64,000 nucleotides of DNA from Parietaria judaica (taxonomy: Eukaryota; Streptophyta; Magnoliopsida; Rosales; Urticaceae): NCBI GenBank assembly GCA_954871525.1, contig OX940872.1:26135746-26199745 (forward strand), read 5' to 3'. The notes under the pieces are model-generated. The model did not search any database. It was not told the DNA's origin and saw only the letters and a list, made by a program, of their open reading frames with translations. Made by a program: the position numbers and the translations under genes. Numbering within the stretch: the stretch's first letter is position 1; each line of letters starts with the position of its first letter. This document shows, piece after piece, positions 45,910-58,990 of the stretch.

Positions 45910-48149
45910 GGTTAAGAAACGAGTTAAAATACATTATGGTACTAATGTTTTCATTTTAAATTATGAAAGATGAATTGTTTCCATTTTAAAATACATTATG
46001 ATATTCTATTTATATATATAAAAAAAGTGCTTCCATTTGACATCTAAGAAATTTGCTAATTCCGAACCTCGTTAAATTATTACGTAATGAATAAATTATT
46101 TTGATAATATTTTTTTTGGGTCCCGATGCAAGACTAATTTGCTTTATTAATACTCGATAATATAATGAATTCGGTGTTAATAATCAAGGTTACGTGGTAC
46201 GGCAATTTCATGCTACTTTTTTTTTTTTTTTTTTTGAGAAATTCGCGTTCGCAGTTTTTAAAATTTATCGGTCTCCGTCTTCCCATAAATATATTCCAGT
46301 TCCGTCACTGTCGTAGCAAAATCAATAATTGAATGCAGATTATATGTAAACCCTACTCTCTCTTTAATCACACATACTCGTCCACCTCACAAACGCTGCT
46401 TTAATTTCTTCAAATTGATGCGTGTATATACAATAATAATACAATATGGTCCCATAATATCATATATGTATACATATATTATATTATAATAATAGCTCGA
46501 GATTGCTTCATTGTTTTGCAATGCAAACATGGCTTCGAGTGCTTGGCTGGTTGCCAAATGTCTACACTTAATTTGGCCACCTTTGTTACTCATTTTTTGT
46601 TTCAACTAAGAAACACTTTTTATATTGACAACTTCTTGAGAATGCCAATCATGAATTATTTGGTAAGATAATGTGTATATATATATATATATATACATAC
46701 ACACGCGTATATATATAGTAATCTCCACAGTCCATATATTACGTTTATAAAAATAATAATTGGCACATGTCTCTCATGTTTTGGTTGCTGCCTGCTGGTA
46801 TATTTTCTTGTGGAATTTTATTTTATTTTTAGTATCTATACGCATTAAAAAATTATAGAAAAAATATTAGATTTTCACAACACTTAGCTCGTAGATATTT
46901 TTATTAATTTCATATGTTACTTGTTGGTGAAAAATCACCTACGCAATTAAGATCGGTGTAATTATGTTTTCAGATTACCTCATAGTCCGAGTCTTTCGTT
47001 AAAAATAGATTATATTGAACATTGGATCTTTTTGTTAAAACTATATTACATCGAAGAAAATGACTTTCTAAGTGAGTGATATACTTTTTTGGATTTCAAG
47101 GTGAGAATGTTGTATATTTTGTCAAGTTTAGATTTTTTTTTTTTTTTATATATCTTAGTTTGCATTATTTTGCCTTCTATTTATACAGCTTGATAATTAA
47201 AATCAAACCACATAAATGTTGTGCAAGTTGACATTTCCTCGTTGACGAGTATCCTCGTTGCATGTCCTTGTCACGCGTCTACTTTCTGAGTGTTGACTTA
47301 TTCCTTGGTTGAGCCTTCTTGACTTAGCTAATTGGGCCTTTATTGGTGTGGGGTTGTTATGATTGTAGCCCAAAGTCATAAACGACAGAGATAGATTTCG
47401 TCGTATGAATATAATTTGTCGTGGACGAAATCGTACCTCAGCATTACTGAAATTTTATCGTACTTTCGTATAACAATTCTTGAACAACTGTACATTTTGC
47501 TTCACACGAGACTAATGATATAATATAGATTTAATTCGATAATTTAGTAACAAAAAATATGTTTGAGTCGATCATATTTGTTTTAACCAGAATATCGTAG
47601 ATTTTGCTAAACTAATATATATTTTTTTATGCGGGACGGTGGGCTTGCCCATCCCACATTTTGGACGTGTGAGGGCACATGCTGTCGGTCGGTAAAATTA
47701 TCTTTGAGCGCAAGCGCGACCATCCCAACCCGCAATAGGTTCGGGCGCGCTATAAAAATTATCTTTGAGCGCAAGCTCGACCATCCCAACCCGCAATAGG
47801 TACGGGCGCGAGCTGCGCATAGCCCGCACGTGGGCACGGGTAACCCATTCCCACCTGTCTTGACCGCCCTATCAGTTACTTTTTAAAAGCATAAACGGTA
47901 TTTGTGTGAAAAATTAAAATTCAATGGGCAAGTTACACCGACATGCGAAACTCAGGGGCCTTAGAGTAAATAGAGAGAGTAACGTGGCTTTTCACCAGAT
48001 TGTCAATGAAAAGAGAGTTTCTTCCTTCATCTTCCTCTCAATCCCTCACTTCCTTCCATTCCACACACACAGGAGAGAGAACCAAACCCTAGCTCCGTCA
48101 ACCTCCGATCAGGAATCTTCGACCTCCGATCGGTCGCGCGGGATCGACA
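45910..48149. other. Intergenic region between the UBA/PUB and TBC genes
   Basis: AT-rich DNA with (TA)n near 46676-46695 and poly-T tracts, a GC-rich repeat block at 47620-47870, and the TBC 5' UTR from about 48000. No gene supported. A minus-strand frame at 47607-47837 is a product of the GC-rich repeat. Confidence 0.55.
47694..47822. repeat. Two-copy tandem repeat, 61-bp period
   Basis: TCTTTGAGCGCAAGC(G/T)CGAC followed by CATCCCAACCCGCAATAGGT and CGGGCGCG occurs at 47701 and 47762. The copies differ at only a few bases, in a GC-rich context. Confidence 0.9.
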
Positions 48150-51100
48150 ATGGTGAAGAAGCGAGTGCCGGAGTGGCTCAACAGCTCCCTCTGGACCTCG
48201 GCGCTGGCGACGGACGACGATCGCCTCCGCCGCTACTCCTTGAAATCCGCGGCGGAGACGCTCACGGCGGCTTCGGAATCTCCTCCGGCGCCAGCGCCGG
48301 CGCCGGCGAAGGTTCAGCCCCCGGAGCCGGTCCCTCCGCCGAGCTACGCCGAGGCGAACAGGCGCGGGAATGACGGCTCGCACGTCGGCGATCCGGACAG
48401 GTACGGTGAATCCGGGGCCGCGGCGAGTGTGGCGTCGGAGGAGATTTCTCGCCAGGCTGAGCTTCTGGCCGAGGTTTGATTCTCCGTCTGTGCATGGAGC
48501 TTTCTCGTTTCGTGAGAATTGGAGATTGGTATGATGTAAATTTGGGTTTGTGTAGTTGTCGAAGAAGGTGGTGAACATGCGCGAGTTGAGGAGAATCGCG
48601 TCGCAGGGTATACCGGATGGGTCTGGGATTCGTTCTACCGTGTGGAAGGTGCGTATGTAATTATATCTGTTTTTATATTTCTCTTGTCTGTTTGGTTGAT
48701 GAGAAATTGAAGGAAAATGGCGAGGAAATGCTGATTGAATATGCGGGTTACTCTGTGTTATTTGGTTTGTGCAGCTCTTACTGGGCTATCTACCAGCGGA
48801 TCGCAGTCTTTGGTCCGCGGAGTTGGCGAAAAAGCGGTCTCAGTACAAGCATTTCAAAGATGATCTGCTGATGAATCCTGTAAGTCACGTAGATGATCTT
48901 GTTAGTTTGTTTGCTTTGTTATTGTTGATTCAAGGATTTGAGAAATAGAAATTCAGAGCTGTATTGTTCTGGTTTTAGAGGACATGTTCTAAATTTTCGG
49001 AGAGGGGATTACTTTACTGGTTTTTCTCTTGTTGGCTGTTGCCTGCTCTAATAGGTTTTAACAACGGTCTACGTTTCTATAGGCTTTCGATGATTGGTGA
49101 AAACTTACATTACAGTACTGAACCTGGGTCGTTTGTTTCAACTTTAGATATCTTCTGTTTACTCATGTTCACTAAATGTGGGGATTATCCTACTATTATG
49201 AATACATCTTGCTTGCTGGTTTTCTAATAGGAACTGACCACGAAAAATAACAGAAACAAACACGTACCAACAGGAATTTTGCCGAAGAGATGAATTCTGA
49301 ATTAATTTATTGAATTGAAACCGAATAACAAAGGACCATTCCTTTAAGAACACGGCCAAAGCTCTTCCAAAAGATGTCTTGAGTTCAACCGACAAAACAA
49401 TACATAAAAATGGCTCAATGCCCTAGGCACTACTAAAAGGAGAAGAGATTAGGTTTTCGTAATCTCTTCCATATTGCTACTTACCAATTCTAAATCACTA
49501 ACACTAGGAACATTACATAATAGTTTAAGTACGGGTTAACTTTTTTTTTTTTTCTCAATTAATTTCGTTTCAACTGGTTTTATGATACCAAGATATAGTT
49601 CAACGTTGAAACATGTTACCAAGATGGATATATCTCGTTTACTCGTCCTCCTACCTCCGGTTTGGTTTCTTAACTTATTTTTGGCTAGTCAGTCAGAAAT
49701 CACAAGGAGGTTAGAGAAGTCAACTGGTTACGACAACGAGCCAGGTGGTGAAGGCCGCTGTTTGCTTTCGAGATCTGAAATAAGTCATGGAGAACATCCC
49801 TTGAGTCTGGGGAAGGCCAGCATTTGGAATCAATTCTTCCAGGTAATAATATCAACCATTGACATGCTTTAAGATTGGATAGAGGTAGTAATTTAGTGCC
49901 TATAACACCATCTTATTATTGTTATAAATTTTTTAAAGATTTATTAGTTGGTGGGTAGGGTTCAACCTAGTACGGGACTTCATGTTTCTGTAAAAATAGT
50001 AAGGAAACAAAAAAAAACGTATACAGATGACAACTATTTCTTCACATTTTGAGGACAATCGACTAAAGAGTTGTTTCAGGAGTTATCTTTTTCAGGCACT
50101 TGCTCTATTGACATTGGTATGGTGTGAAGATATTTTACACCAGAAACTGGGTTTTATTATCTTAATCATTTGGTTTTGGAGGAAAAAAAAACATGTAGCG
50201 GGTTCCAGTACCGGTTTTTGATCCACATTAGAAACCAGTAATCATTTACAGGCTTTATTGCTGTATTGTTTTTAGAAGATTTTTCAGGTTTTTCGCATGG
50301 TTTTATGATTTTGCTGAAGGTCTTCTAGGTTTTATCAGGCTTCAAAAAGTTGTTTAATTATTTTATTTTAGAACCGATTTTCATAAATAATTAAACACAG
50401 TTCTGATTTGAATTCTACAAAACCAAAAAATCTGTTTCCGATAAGGAACAAACCCAAAACTGGTTACCTGTTTCACCCCTAGTTTTGTTTATGCAGGACA
50501 CAGAGATCATAGAGCAGATTGACCGGGATGTGATGCGCACTCACCCAGACTTGCACTTCTTTTCGGGCGACTCACAACTTGCCAAGTCTAATCAGGTCAA
50601 AATCTTTGACTTGAATTGTCATTGTGACTCAAGCAGTATTCTATCTTTTACTGTTTGTAGAACCAATTTTGTAGCTGTTTTCTTTTCAGGAGTCCTTAAG
50701 AACAATATTATTGATATTTGCAAAATTAAATCCGGGTATAAGATACGTGCAAGGGATGAATGAGATTTTGGCACCTTTGTTCTATGTGTTCAGAAATGAT
50801 CCTGATGAAGAAAATGCTGTAAGTATATTTTTATTTATTTTGTTTTTTGCTTTTGTTGTTCTTTGATCTTTTGATTATGTGTCGGAAATGTTTTCAAATG
50901 ATTTTTTTCTTAGTTAGGTGATTATTTCATAAATGCTAAACGTCGTGGTATAGCTCTAGGTGCTCTAGCTATCACCGTATAAAGGTTCGGTCACAGAGGT
51001 TTATGATATACCTAGAACATCAATGGTGATAAATTAAAGAACACGTTCCACTTCTTGTTCATCAAATGGTTAGACTCGTGTTTGCCACTCTGATATTCGG

Positions 51101-52501
51101 TTTCCGATCATTTCGCTCATTTTCATTTATTCTGAGAGCATGAAAGAAAGAAACTTATTAGTTGTCATGGGATTGATCTCAATATGTAGTTGTGGAGATG
51201 GTTCTCTTATTCTATCCTCATTTTTATTATTAATTTTTGTTTAGGGTTGTGCTGAAGCGGACACATTCTTTTGTTTCGTGGAGTTGTTGAGTGGGTTCCG
51301 GGACAACTTTTGTCAGCAACTTGATAACAGTGTGGTTGGAATTCGCTCCACAATTACAAAGTTGTCTCAGCTTCTGAAGGAACACGACGAGGAGTTGTGG
51401 CGTCATCTCGAAGTCACAACCAAAGTAAGATGTTCGGTTTAATTTATAATTATTTAAATTATTATTTTTGTTTCTGTTTTAAGTTATTAGGGACATTTTC
51501 GGTAGTTTGTAATAAATAGGGACTCGGGTTTAGGAACAATCGACTTAGGTGTTCTCGTAGGAACGATCGACTCGTTTGCTACTAGTTTCTTGTTATTCAA
51601 TAAAATAGTCGGGATTCATCACCTAGGTGAATTCACATTGGTTCGAGTCAGACTTTTCCGCGGGCCCTAATCTTATCACAAGAAACGGCTTAGGGTTTAG
51701 GGTCATCATCTAATTGGTCTTTCACTTAACAACCCATTAAAGGCTTATGGGAGTTATGTATTGTTTTGTTTATTTTGACTCAAAACACCATTGAAGAGCT
51801 TTGACCGTGTTCTCAAAGGAACGGTCCGTCTTTTTATTCGCTTACTGAAATATAGTATCCGCCATCTGGGAGTTCATCTCATCGGTCAATTCTCATTGGC
51901 TAATTGGTACTACCAAATATACGTGCTAATTGGTTTACGTTTAATTCCACAGGTGAACCCCCAATTTTACGCGTTTAGATGGATTACGCTCCTCTTGACC
52001 CAGGAATTCAATTTCGCCGACAGTCTCCACATTTGGGACACCCTCTTAAGTGACCCTGAAGGCCCACAGGTTGGTCCAAAAAATCGTTATATTACTCTTC
52101 CATCTCGTTAAGTAAACATAAAACACGGCCTAGTGGATATGCTTTACAAAGCATTTTATTCAATATATTTGATTTGCGGTATCTTTTTCTGAAACCGAAA
52201 ACCGCCACTGGATAATACGTGGGCTTTCTTTACAAATTTGGTGTTCGGTATCATCATCCGGTGTACGGTTTTTCTCTCTCACCCTTATGATATCGTTTTT
52301 ACAAGCAAGATCATAATTACTATGTTTTGGTTGAAGGAAACGCTTCTCCGAGTATGTTGTGCGATGTTGGTTCTGGTTCGGAGGCGGCTATTAGCGGGCG
52401 ATTTCACGTCGAATCTGAAGTTATTACAGAACTACCCTCCCACGAATATCAGTCATCTCCTCTACGTGGCCAACAAGCTGCGAACACAAGCCTCGCTCTG
52501 A
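48150..52501 (+). CDS. TBC domain Rab GTPase-activating protein (TBC1D13-like)
   Basis: Nine exons: 48150-48473, 48556-48648, 48775-48879, 49693-49842, 50497-50595, 50690-50818, 51245-51424, 51953-52069 and 52337-52501. They total 1362 nt and 453 residues. The N-terminal 108 residues are Pro/Ala-rich with a conserved-looking start (VPEWLNSSLW). The TBC catalytic pair is present: IDRDVMR with arginine finger R238 and RYVQGMNEIL with glutamine Q278. Other TBC blocks are RSTVWKLLLGYLP, ADTFFCFVELLSGFRDNF and VNPQFYAFRWITLLLTQEF. The protein should accelerate GTP hydrolysis on a Rab GTPase in vesicle traffic; the Rab is unknown. For exon 4 the acceptor TAGTCAG/TCAGAA was chosen because it keeps the frame. 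Introns 3 and 7 contain repeat insertions. Confidence 0.93.
49224..49480 (-). repeat. LTR-like dispersed repeat in TBC intron 3
   Basis: On the minus strand it reads GTGCCTAGGGC, GAGCTTTGGCCGTGTTCTTA, AAGGAATGGTCCTTTGTTAT and GAATTCATCTCTTCGG. The same order of phrases occurs at 51500-51952, 54085-54275 and 61467-61857. Confidence 0.7.
51500..51952 (+). repeat. LTR-like dispersed repeats in TBC intron 7 (one or two copies)
   Basis: One stretch (51520-51680) has GTTCTCGTAGGAACGATCGA, TTCAATAAAATAG and GTGAATTCACATTGGTTCGA. A second (51786-51945) has GAGCTTTGACCGTGTTCTCA, AAGGAACGGTC and TTCATCTCATCGG. Together they make up most of the intron. Confidence 0.7.
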
Positions 52502-53144
52502 TCTTCATCAGTTTTACTGTTTTGTACATTAGTCCCTGTATTTGTAAATGCTGCTCAATATTAACACCTCTAGCTTTTTTTTGTAACATCATAACCTTAA
52601 ATTTTTTCTTCTTTTCGACGTAGGACTCTTAAATCTTTGTTCTTAACTCTCTTGATTGTCTAACATTTCGGCCCGTAATAGCGAGTAACGGTTAAATTAA
52701 AACTAAAAAATAATAGCGAAGGTAAAGAGAAATTGGCATAAATATTATACGTTTTAGATGATTAGGTTGTCATTAATTTTAAAACGAAAAAGTTTTAATT
52801 TGAACATTACCGACGAAACTATGAAATGGACCGGGCTAAGAAAACATATCGAGCCACAAATACTGGACATCAACGGGGTAGATAGGCTAAACACGCCCTC
52901 GTGAGAAAACGGAATCAAAATTCCAAATTCCGTTTATTTTTTAATAAAAAGGTTGGGAATCAGAATTATGCATCATTGTATGAACATTGATTGTAAATAT
53001 AAGAAGACATTTTCTCTCTTGAATTTGGACATAGAAGATTACACGAATGGCCGTTGCTATTCAGTTTTGATCAAGAATTCCGAGGTAGTATACAAATACA
53101 ATCTTTCTACAAAAAAACAAAAAAAAAGAATCGGGCAAAAATCT
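52502..53144. other. Convergent 3' flanks of the TBC and O-fucosyltransferase genes
   Basis: Expected 3' UTRs of both genes facing each other. AT-rich; no gene seen. Confidence 0.55.
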
Positions 53145-56100
53145 TCACCTCTCTCGTTCATCCATCGATCCCGTCGTTCTCGTTGAATTGAACGTCTCCA
53201 ATTCGCTCTCCATTTGGTTCTCGAGAATCTCCACGACATTATCAGGCGGGCATTTATCTGCTGGATTTTCCGGCGAATTCTGACAGAAACACTCCGGCCA
53301 TGGATTTGTGTAGAAAGACTCTGGTGGAACCCGTTTGTGGGGTCCACCGAAGTTCGTTCGGACCATGACTTGCCGAACGGCTTCTTCGAAATTTGTTGAC
53401 TTTCCGCTCTCCCGCTTAATGAAGATAGGGGCGAGCCCTTTACGGTCGGGTCGGAGGGTGGTTCGGAAGCCGTAGTACAAGCGGTGCCCCAAGAGATTGT
53501 TCGCGAAGTTGCTCGGCCCGTCGTAGGTAGGCATGAAGATGTCGGAAAGGAGACACACCATGTAATCGACGGCGGAGCCGATTAGGCCTTGGACGTTAGC
53601 CGATAGCTCGTCGGTGCGCTCGATGGAATTATGGTTTTCGAGGCGAGGAAAGAGAGATCGGAAGGGTTTCATGAACCTTTCGCCTCCGAAGAGATCGCCG
53701 GCGGCAAGGTATATCCGAGTCGAGTTGTCGAACCCTATCGCACGTAAAATAAGGCCAACCTGCCATTGCAGACAGTGAGTAAGCAAATAGACTTCCAAAC
53801 ATTGAAGGGACTTGCGATGCAAGCAAGCGTTTCCCCGCTTCTAAATTACAGTAATTAATTTATTCAATATTACCTCTTCGGGAGTCAACGGGCATTTCCC
53901 AATGGCCCTTCTTTCGTTATATACCAGCTTCTTCGGTGCAAAATTTTCTTTTCGGTACTTCAGTAGTATCTTCTGCTCCGCAGGGGTAAAAATGTCTACG
54001 CACCTGTCGATTATATATGTTCATTAGAGAGGCAATGAGAGACCAAACAAAAATGCACATGCACGTAAGCCAACAGTAATCACTAATGTGATAATCACCA
54101 AATACTTTATTCCCGCACCGATAATCAAAAAGACCGTTCCTTCGAGAACACGGCCAAAGCTCTCCACACAATGTGTTTGAGTCAAACTCAACAAACAAAG
54201 CATAAGACGACTCACAAGCCCTAGGTGCCACTATTAGGAGCGATAGGGTTTCTTAATCTCTCAGTTATTTCCAATTACAATAATAATCCCATTTAATAAT
54301 TAAAGACTTAAAAGGACATAAACAAATAAACTAAATGACTTCCTTGCCTTAGTTTAATATATATAACAAAACTAGATTGACTGTTTTTGGAATTAAACTC
54401 AAATCCCGTAACAAATGTACATACCCTGCAAATGCTAGCATATCCATCTCGAAACGAAGATGGATAGACATGAAGTGACCTTGCGTGCGAAGCTTATCGA
54501 CTATGGATTGGCTTAGCCTCATAATATGAGGCTTAAATCTCAAAGCATGGTAGTTAACTCTGCATCGTAAACGCTGGTATTCCGCGTTATCGATTTCTTC
54601 GGCCAAACGATGAGAAAAAGGCGTAAGGTAGATCACACCGTGTTCCTTCATTTTCTCTAAAGCTTTTGTAGTATACCAATCAACAGAGGCATCCCTCGGT
54701 GGATGAATCTGCGAGAAAGGAAGGTCAAAAGTCAACATAAGAAGAAGACTTCAAATCAATATCTATATATAGTATTATACCTGAAAAGCTTTGATCTTCT
54801 TGGTTTTTCCATTTATACGGGTTTCCGGTATGCTTTCCACAATACGCACGTCATACCTTAGTGATCTGATGAAATGCTCGACATCGTAGATACCGTGAAA
54901 ACCGCTGCGTACTCAAAGGTGTTATTACTGTGATCAATCTGTGATGGGATGCTAATAAAAAAATTATATTAATATTCAGCATAAAGTTTCCTCTTCGACT
55001 TTAAAATGTAGAGTTGTTTTGAAAGTGATGAATATAAGGGTTATTAATCAAATGTGAGGGTACTGGCTTCATATAAAATCCGTTACTGTTCGAAAATGCA
55101 TGCTCTTAATACGATGAAACCGTGAAAAAGGACATACTTGTCATCATGCCAATAGGAGTTTGCGTCCAATTCGGGGAGCACGAGAGTTGCATTCATAATC
55201 CGTGCAGCTAGAACTGCATTACAAATCTACAACACCCCGTCGAGGACTTAGAGCCAAATATTGACATTATAATGATAAAAATTGAGATCGATTATGGATA
55301 CAAACCGCAGTTCGTTGTTGATTGAGACCTCCATTACAGCGTACTCGTAGATATCCGTTGCTTTCACTTGGCGGAGCTGGCACAAAGTGAACAATAAGAG
55401 ACTATGACCCTTCTCCTATTACTTATCACATCATAAGATTCTTTCATAAAATAATAAAAAGAACGTACGGGGCCACGCGGAACGGGGAGCTGATGATGGT
55501 CTCCAACCACCGGGTTCAGCACTATTCCAAAGTTCTTCCGCATGAATCTGCAACGACATGGTAATAACGTGAAAAGTGAAGAATCATTCCGAAAACTCAA
55601 TCAAACAGTCCCTCAAATTTTCACACTTTTCAATTTTTTACCCCTAAATGTTCATATTTTTAAAAAATATACTCTCGAACATGCTTAATTTGCCCGCCCC
55701 GAGGTTTATCCGCCTGTAGATGTGCCAAAACCGAAAACGGGCAATGCACCAAGAACTCGCTCGCGACCACGGACCGACACCATGATGACTGTTGAACCCC
55801 AACCAAACATAAACCAAGTCCTCTCCAAAATTCAGTATAGCAGAATCTCAAGATGTGTTCTAAGCTTTGTCTTACGGCAAAATGAAATGAATATGGGAGA
55901 AAGAAAGAAAAAAGCATCAATGGCGATCAAGGGGAAGCTCATTCATCCAAAACTAACCTCGGAGCGGTACTCAGATCCAGAGCCGCCATTGCCGGACTTG
56001 GTCATCTTGAGGAGCAGAGACACGGAGCAGATCAGGAGCACTGCGACGGCGATCGAGAGCCTCCCGACCGTTCCCCTCAGCGCTCCGCCTCCCGGCCGGC

Positions 56101-56238
56101 CGTGAAAGCGGTGATTGAACCCCGGCCTGCGGAGAGAAGGAAAATCGGAACTGACTGTTTGGCAGGCGAGACAAACGGAAACCGAATCGTGGAAAGTGAG
56201 AAGAGCAGAGAGGAGGAGGAGAGAGTGTACCTGGGCAT
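53145..56238 (-). CDS. Plant O-fucosyltransferase family protein (GT106-type)
   Basis: Nine coding exons: 56238-56231, 56126-55958, 55547-55469, 55376-55306, 55226-55138, 54904-54781, 54708-54425, 54003-53874 and 53759-53145. They total 1569 nt and 522 residues. The first contributes only ATG CCC AG before a GTACAC donor. A type II membrane anchor follows (LSIAVAVLLICSVSLLL, about 26-42). Family blocks are GYLRVRCNGGLNQQRTAICN, LVLPELDANSYWHD, IYDVEHFIRSLR, SIHLRFEMDMLAFAGC and the C-terminal IYLAAGDLFGGERFMKPFRS with AVDYMVCLLSDIF. These resemble GDP-fucose protein O-fucosyltransferase folds of Golgi enzymes acting on wall polysaccharides or glycoproteins. Acceptor unknown. The tiny first exon is the least certain point; a start within exon 2 would delete the membrane anchor. 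Confidence 0.9.
54085..54275 (-). repeat. LTR-like dispersed repeat in an O-fucosyltransferase intron
   Basis: The minus strand shows GGGTTTCTTAATCTC-type start phrases reversed, GGCACCTAGGGCTTGTGAGT, TTTGAGTTTGACTCAAACAC and GAGCTTTGGCCGTGTTCTCG, then AAGGAACGGTC. It lies in the intron between exons 7 and 8. Confidence 0.7.
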
Positions 56239-57249
56239 TGTTGATGAATCGGAGCTCGAGCGAGCTCAGCTATGGAGGAGGAGGAAGAAGACGCACTCTC
56301 ACTGTTGGATCTGCAAAAACTTATTGCTTCACACACTTTGTTTTTCATTTTTCATTTTAATATTAATTTATAAATATGTTTAAGGGTAATTGCGTCATAA
56401 TTTCCCCAAAAAAAAAATCATCGTGTTTTTTTTAGATCATCTCGTTACTCAGGACCTCGTTAAATTAATACATGATAAATTTAATAATTTTGATTAAATA
56501 ATTTTTTTATGGTGTCTGTTGATGCCGAAAAATGAATCAAACATTGTAGCGCCTCAAGTCTTGATTTTGAGTCGGGCAGGGACGGAACTGCGTACACACG
56601 AGTGTGTGTACGGGATGCGCCTGAATTTTTTTCGTAAAAAGATACGATATTTTTAAGTAATATGATATATTTAATAAATATTACCTTTGAAAAACATAAT
56701 TGGTATGCAGCCCAGCGGGGTAAATACTTTTTGCTTACTCCAAAGGAGCATGGTTCGATCCTCAATAGCTGTAACTTTTTTTTTTAGAGATGATAGGTTT
56801 AAATAATATTACATTTTATACTGTAATTTATATTTTTTGTCATTGTCATTTATCACTTTCGAGTCTTAACTAATCAAATGAACAAAAGAATAATGTGCCT
56901 GATTTAAATGAAACAAGTATCTGATATTTTTAATTAGATAATAACGATATAAGTATCAAATGTTTAATCAAGTGTATAAGGAGAGGTCTATTTCAATTGT
57001 TTATTTTTATCACCGTTATTTTTTTGTTTTCATTTAGTATAAGCTTAATAAAGACATAAGTACTTACACTAATTGTGATTTTTATTTATTTATATAGGGC
57101 TTCACCTATTTTTCTGATAGATATTACAAAGTTACTATGAGATTTTTTTTATTTATGTGTTTAAAAAAAAATTATTTAAAAAATACTATTAAAAATTTAT
57201 ATTAGGCTTCACTTGAACTGAAATCCTAGCTCCGCCACTGGAGTCGGGC

Positions 57250-57500
57250 GTGTTGTCGTTTTGTTGACTAAATCGGGCTTGAAGCTTGATTCTTCGTTCT
57301 TGGTGAGCTGGGACTTCCGTTTGATGGCTAGATAGGGCTTAGACCTTGAATCTTTGATTTTAGAGGACTGAGACTTTCGTTTGACGGTAAGACCGGGCTT
57401 GGATCTTGTATCTTCGATTTTGGAGGATCGGGATTTCTGTTTGACGACCAGACCTGGCTTAGATCTTGGATCTTCGACTTTGGAAGGCCGGGAATATTTT
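57250..57500 (-). repeat. 60-bp tandem repeat containing a short repetitive reading frame
   Basis: About four diverged 60-bp units. On the minus strand an ATG at 57531 opens 67 codons to TAG at 57328, with 20-residue units PKSKIQDLSQVWSSNRNPDP, PKSKIQDPSPVLPSNESLSP and LKSKIQGLSPI. Beyond the stop the same frame continues with one more unit ending in another stop. It may be the relic of a repetitive coding sequence. I do not recognise a family. Confidence 0.5.
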
Positions 57501-58499
57501 CCGGCGTCTTCACTCCAGTCTGCTCCTCCATCTTCACCGTCGTCGTTGTAGTCGTTTTTAGAAATAGTTATAAAGACGAAAAGACCATTTTTGTTTAAGG
57601 CTTAGAGAAATAGTTAGAAGCTTCTTTGGGAAGCTTTGACTATTATTTAATTGCTCGCGTGTCTTTAGGGCGCGCAATTGCCTTTGAGAGCGCGTTTTGA
57701 CACCATGAAAGTGTCTTTGCTCATTTTCAGGTTTATTAATAATGAATGATTATTTAGTATTTTTGGGGCTTGCCGGTTTTGTTTTGATAAATGAGCTCTA
57801 GGGCGCATTTTTGGAGCCAGACTTTAATTAACTAATTAAGAAAATATTTTTTCTCATTTAATTAACTTTTATAAATCTCAAAAAACACCCATAAGAGTCT
57901 TGATTTAATCAAAATTCTATGTTATTCTCCGATAAATTAAATCACGATAATATAATAAAAATTATATGATCTTAATCGAATTGATTTATAAAAGTTCTAC
58001 TGGATATTGCTTTCTGTTGTGGATACTTGAAAACTCGTCTTATTCAATAATGAGAACTTACTATGTATAAAATAAGTTCGGTAGAGCAATGGAACTTATA
58101 CCGCAAATATAAAAGTATGCTAAAAAAATATTTATAATTATATAAGCACATATTGATTTGGTGAATTTTTTTTTAGTCTTCAATGTTCATAATCATAATT
58201 CATAACTCTTAAAATTGTACTATCATTGCATACCTTACAATTTTTTATTTTTTTTATTTTTTTTTATACCTCAAAACCGAAGCGTTTGTCTCCTCGTTAG
58301 TTAGTAGGATCCTTTTGACTATTGATTGTAATATGAGAATCTCGTTAGTGTAAAAAACCTAGAAGATGAAAGAAGGAAGAATCACACCAAATATAGTGTA
58401 AATTTAGAGAAGTTTCTAACTTTCTGCCAAGTATTAACGTATAATATAACGATAAGGAGTCTTATCATCAAATTTTTTTATTAGAGGCTTTAATGAGAT

Positions 58500-58990
58500 C
58501 TTTCATATTTTTGACATAACTCACTCATTTTTTGTCTAAAATTTATAAATAAACACCTGTTAGAAAGATAAAAAAATTTACCTATAACTTTTTACTTTTA
58601 CGTTTCATCATAAAAAAGTCATTAAGTATATTAAAATTTACTCGAAATAAATATTTTGCATTAAACTAATGTCCAGTTTTACATTGTATTTGAAATTTCA
58701 TATTTTTTTAAAACTGATTTTATAAAACTTAAAACACCAAAGTTGTAGATCTATTTCTTATCTTTTCAACCATAGGTTGTGCATAAAATTTGGACAAAAA
58801 AATGAGTGAGTTATGTCAAAAATACGAAAAGTGTATATATAGAGAAGCATAACTCTCTAACGGTCAAGTGACGAAAAACACAAAAAATATCTAACAGATC
58901 AAACATTGAGTACATTAGTCGCTGAAAATAAACATTTAGTACATAAAATAAACAGTGAGTACATTAGCCTGCAGTTTAATTTACCCTTAA
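58500..58990. repeat. Dispersed repeat related to the interior of 38891-39890
   Basis: Shared phrases are ACTAATGTCCAGTTTTACAT, AAACTTAAAACAC, AAAGTTGTAGATCTAT and AAATTTTGGA(C/T)AAAA followed by ATGAGTGA. Boundaries and target duplication were not resolved. Confidence 0.6.

Noticed and set aside
47694..47822. Two spaced repeats considered as a CRISPR-like array
   Set aside because: There are only two adjacent copies without spacers, in plant nuclear DNA; it is a simple tandem duplication.
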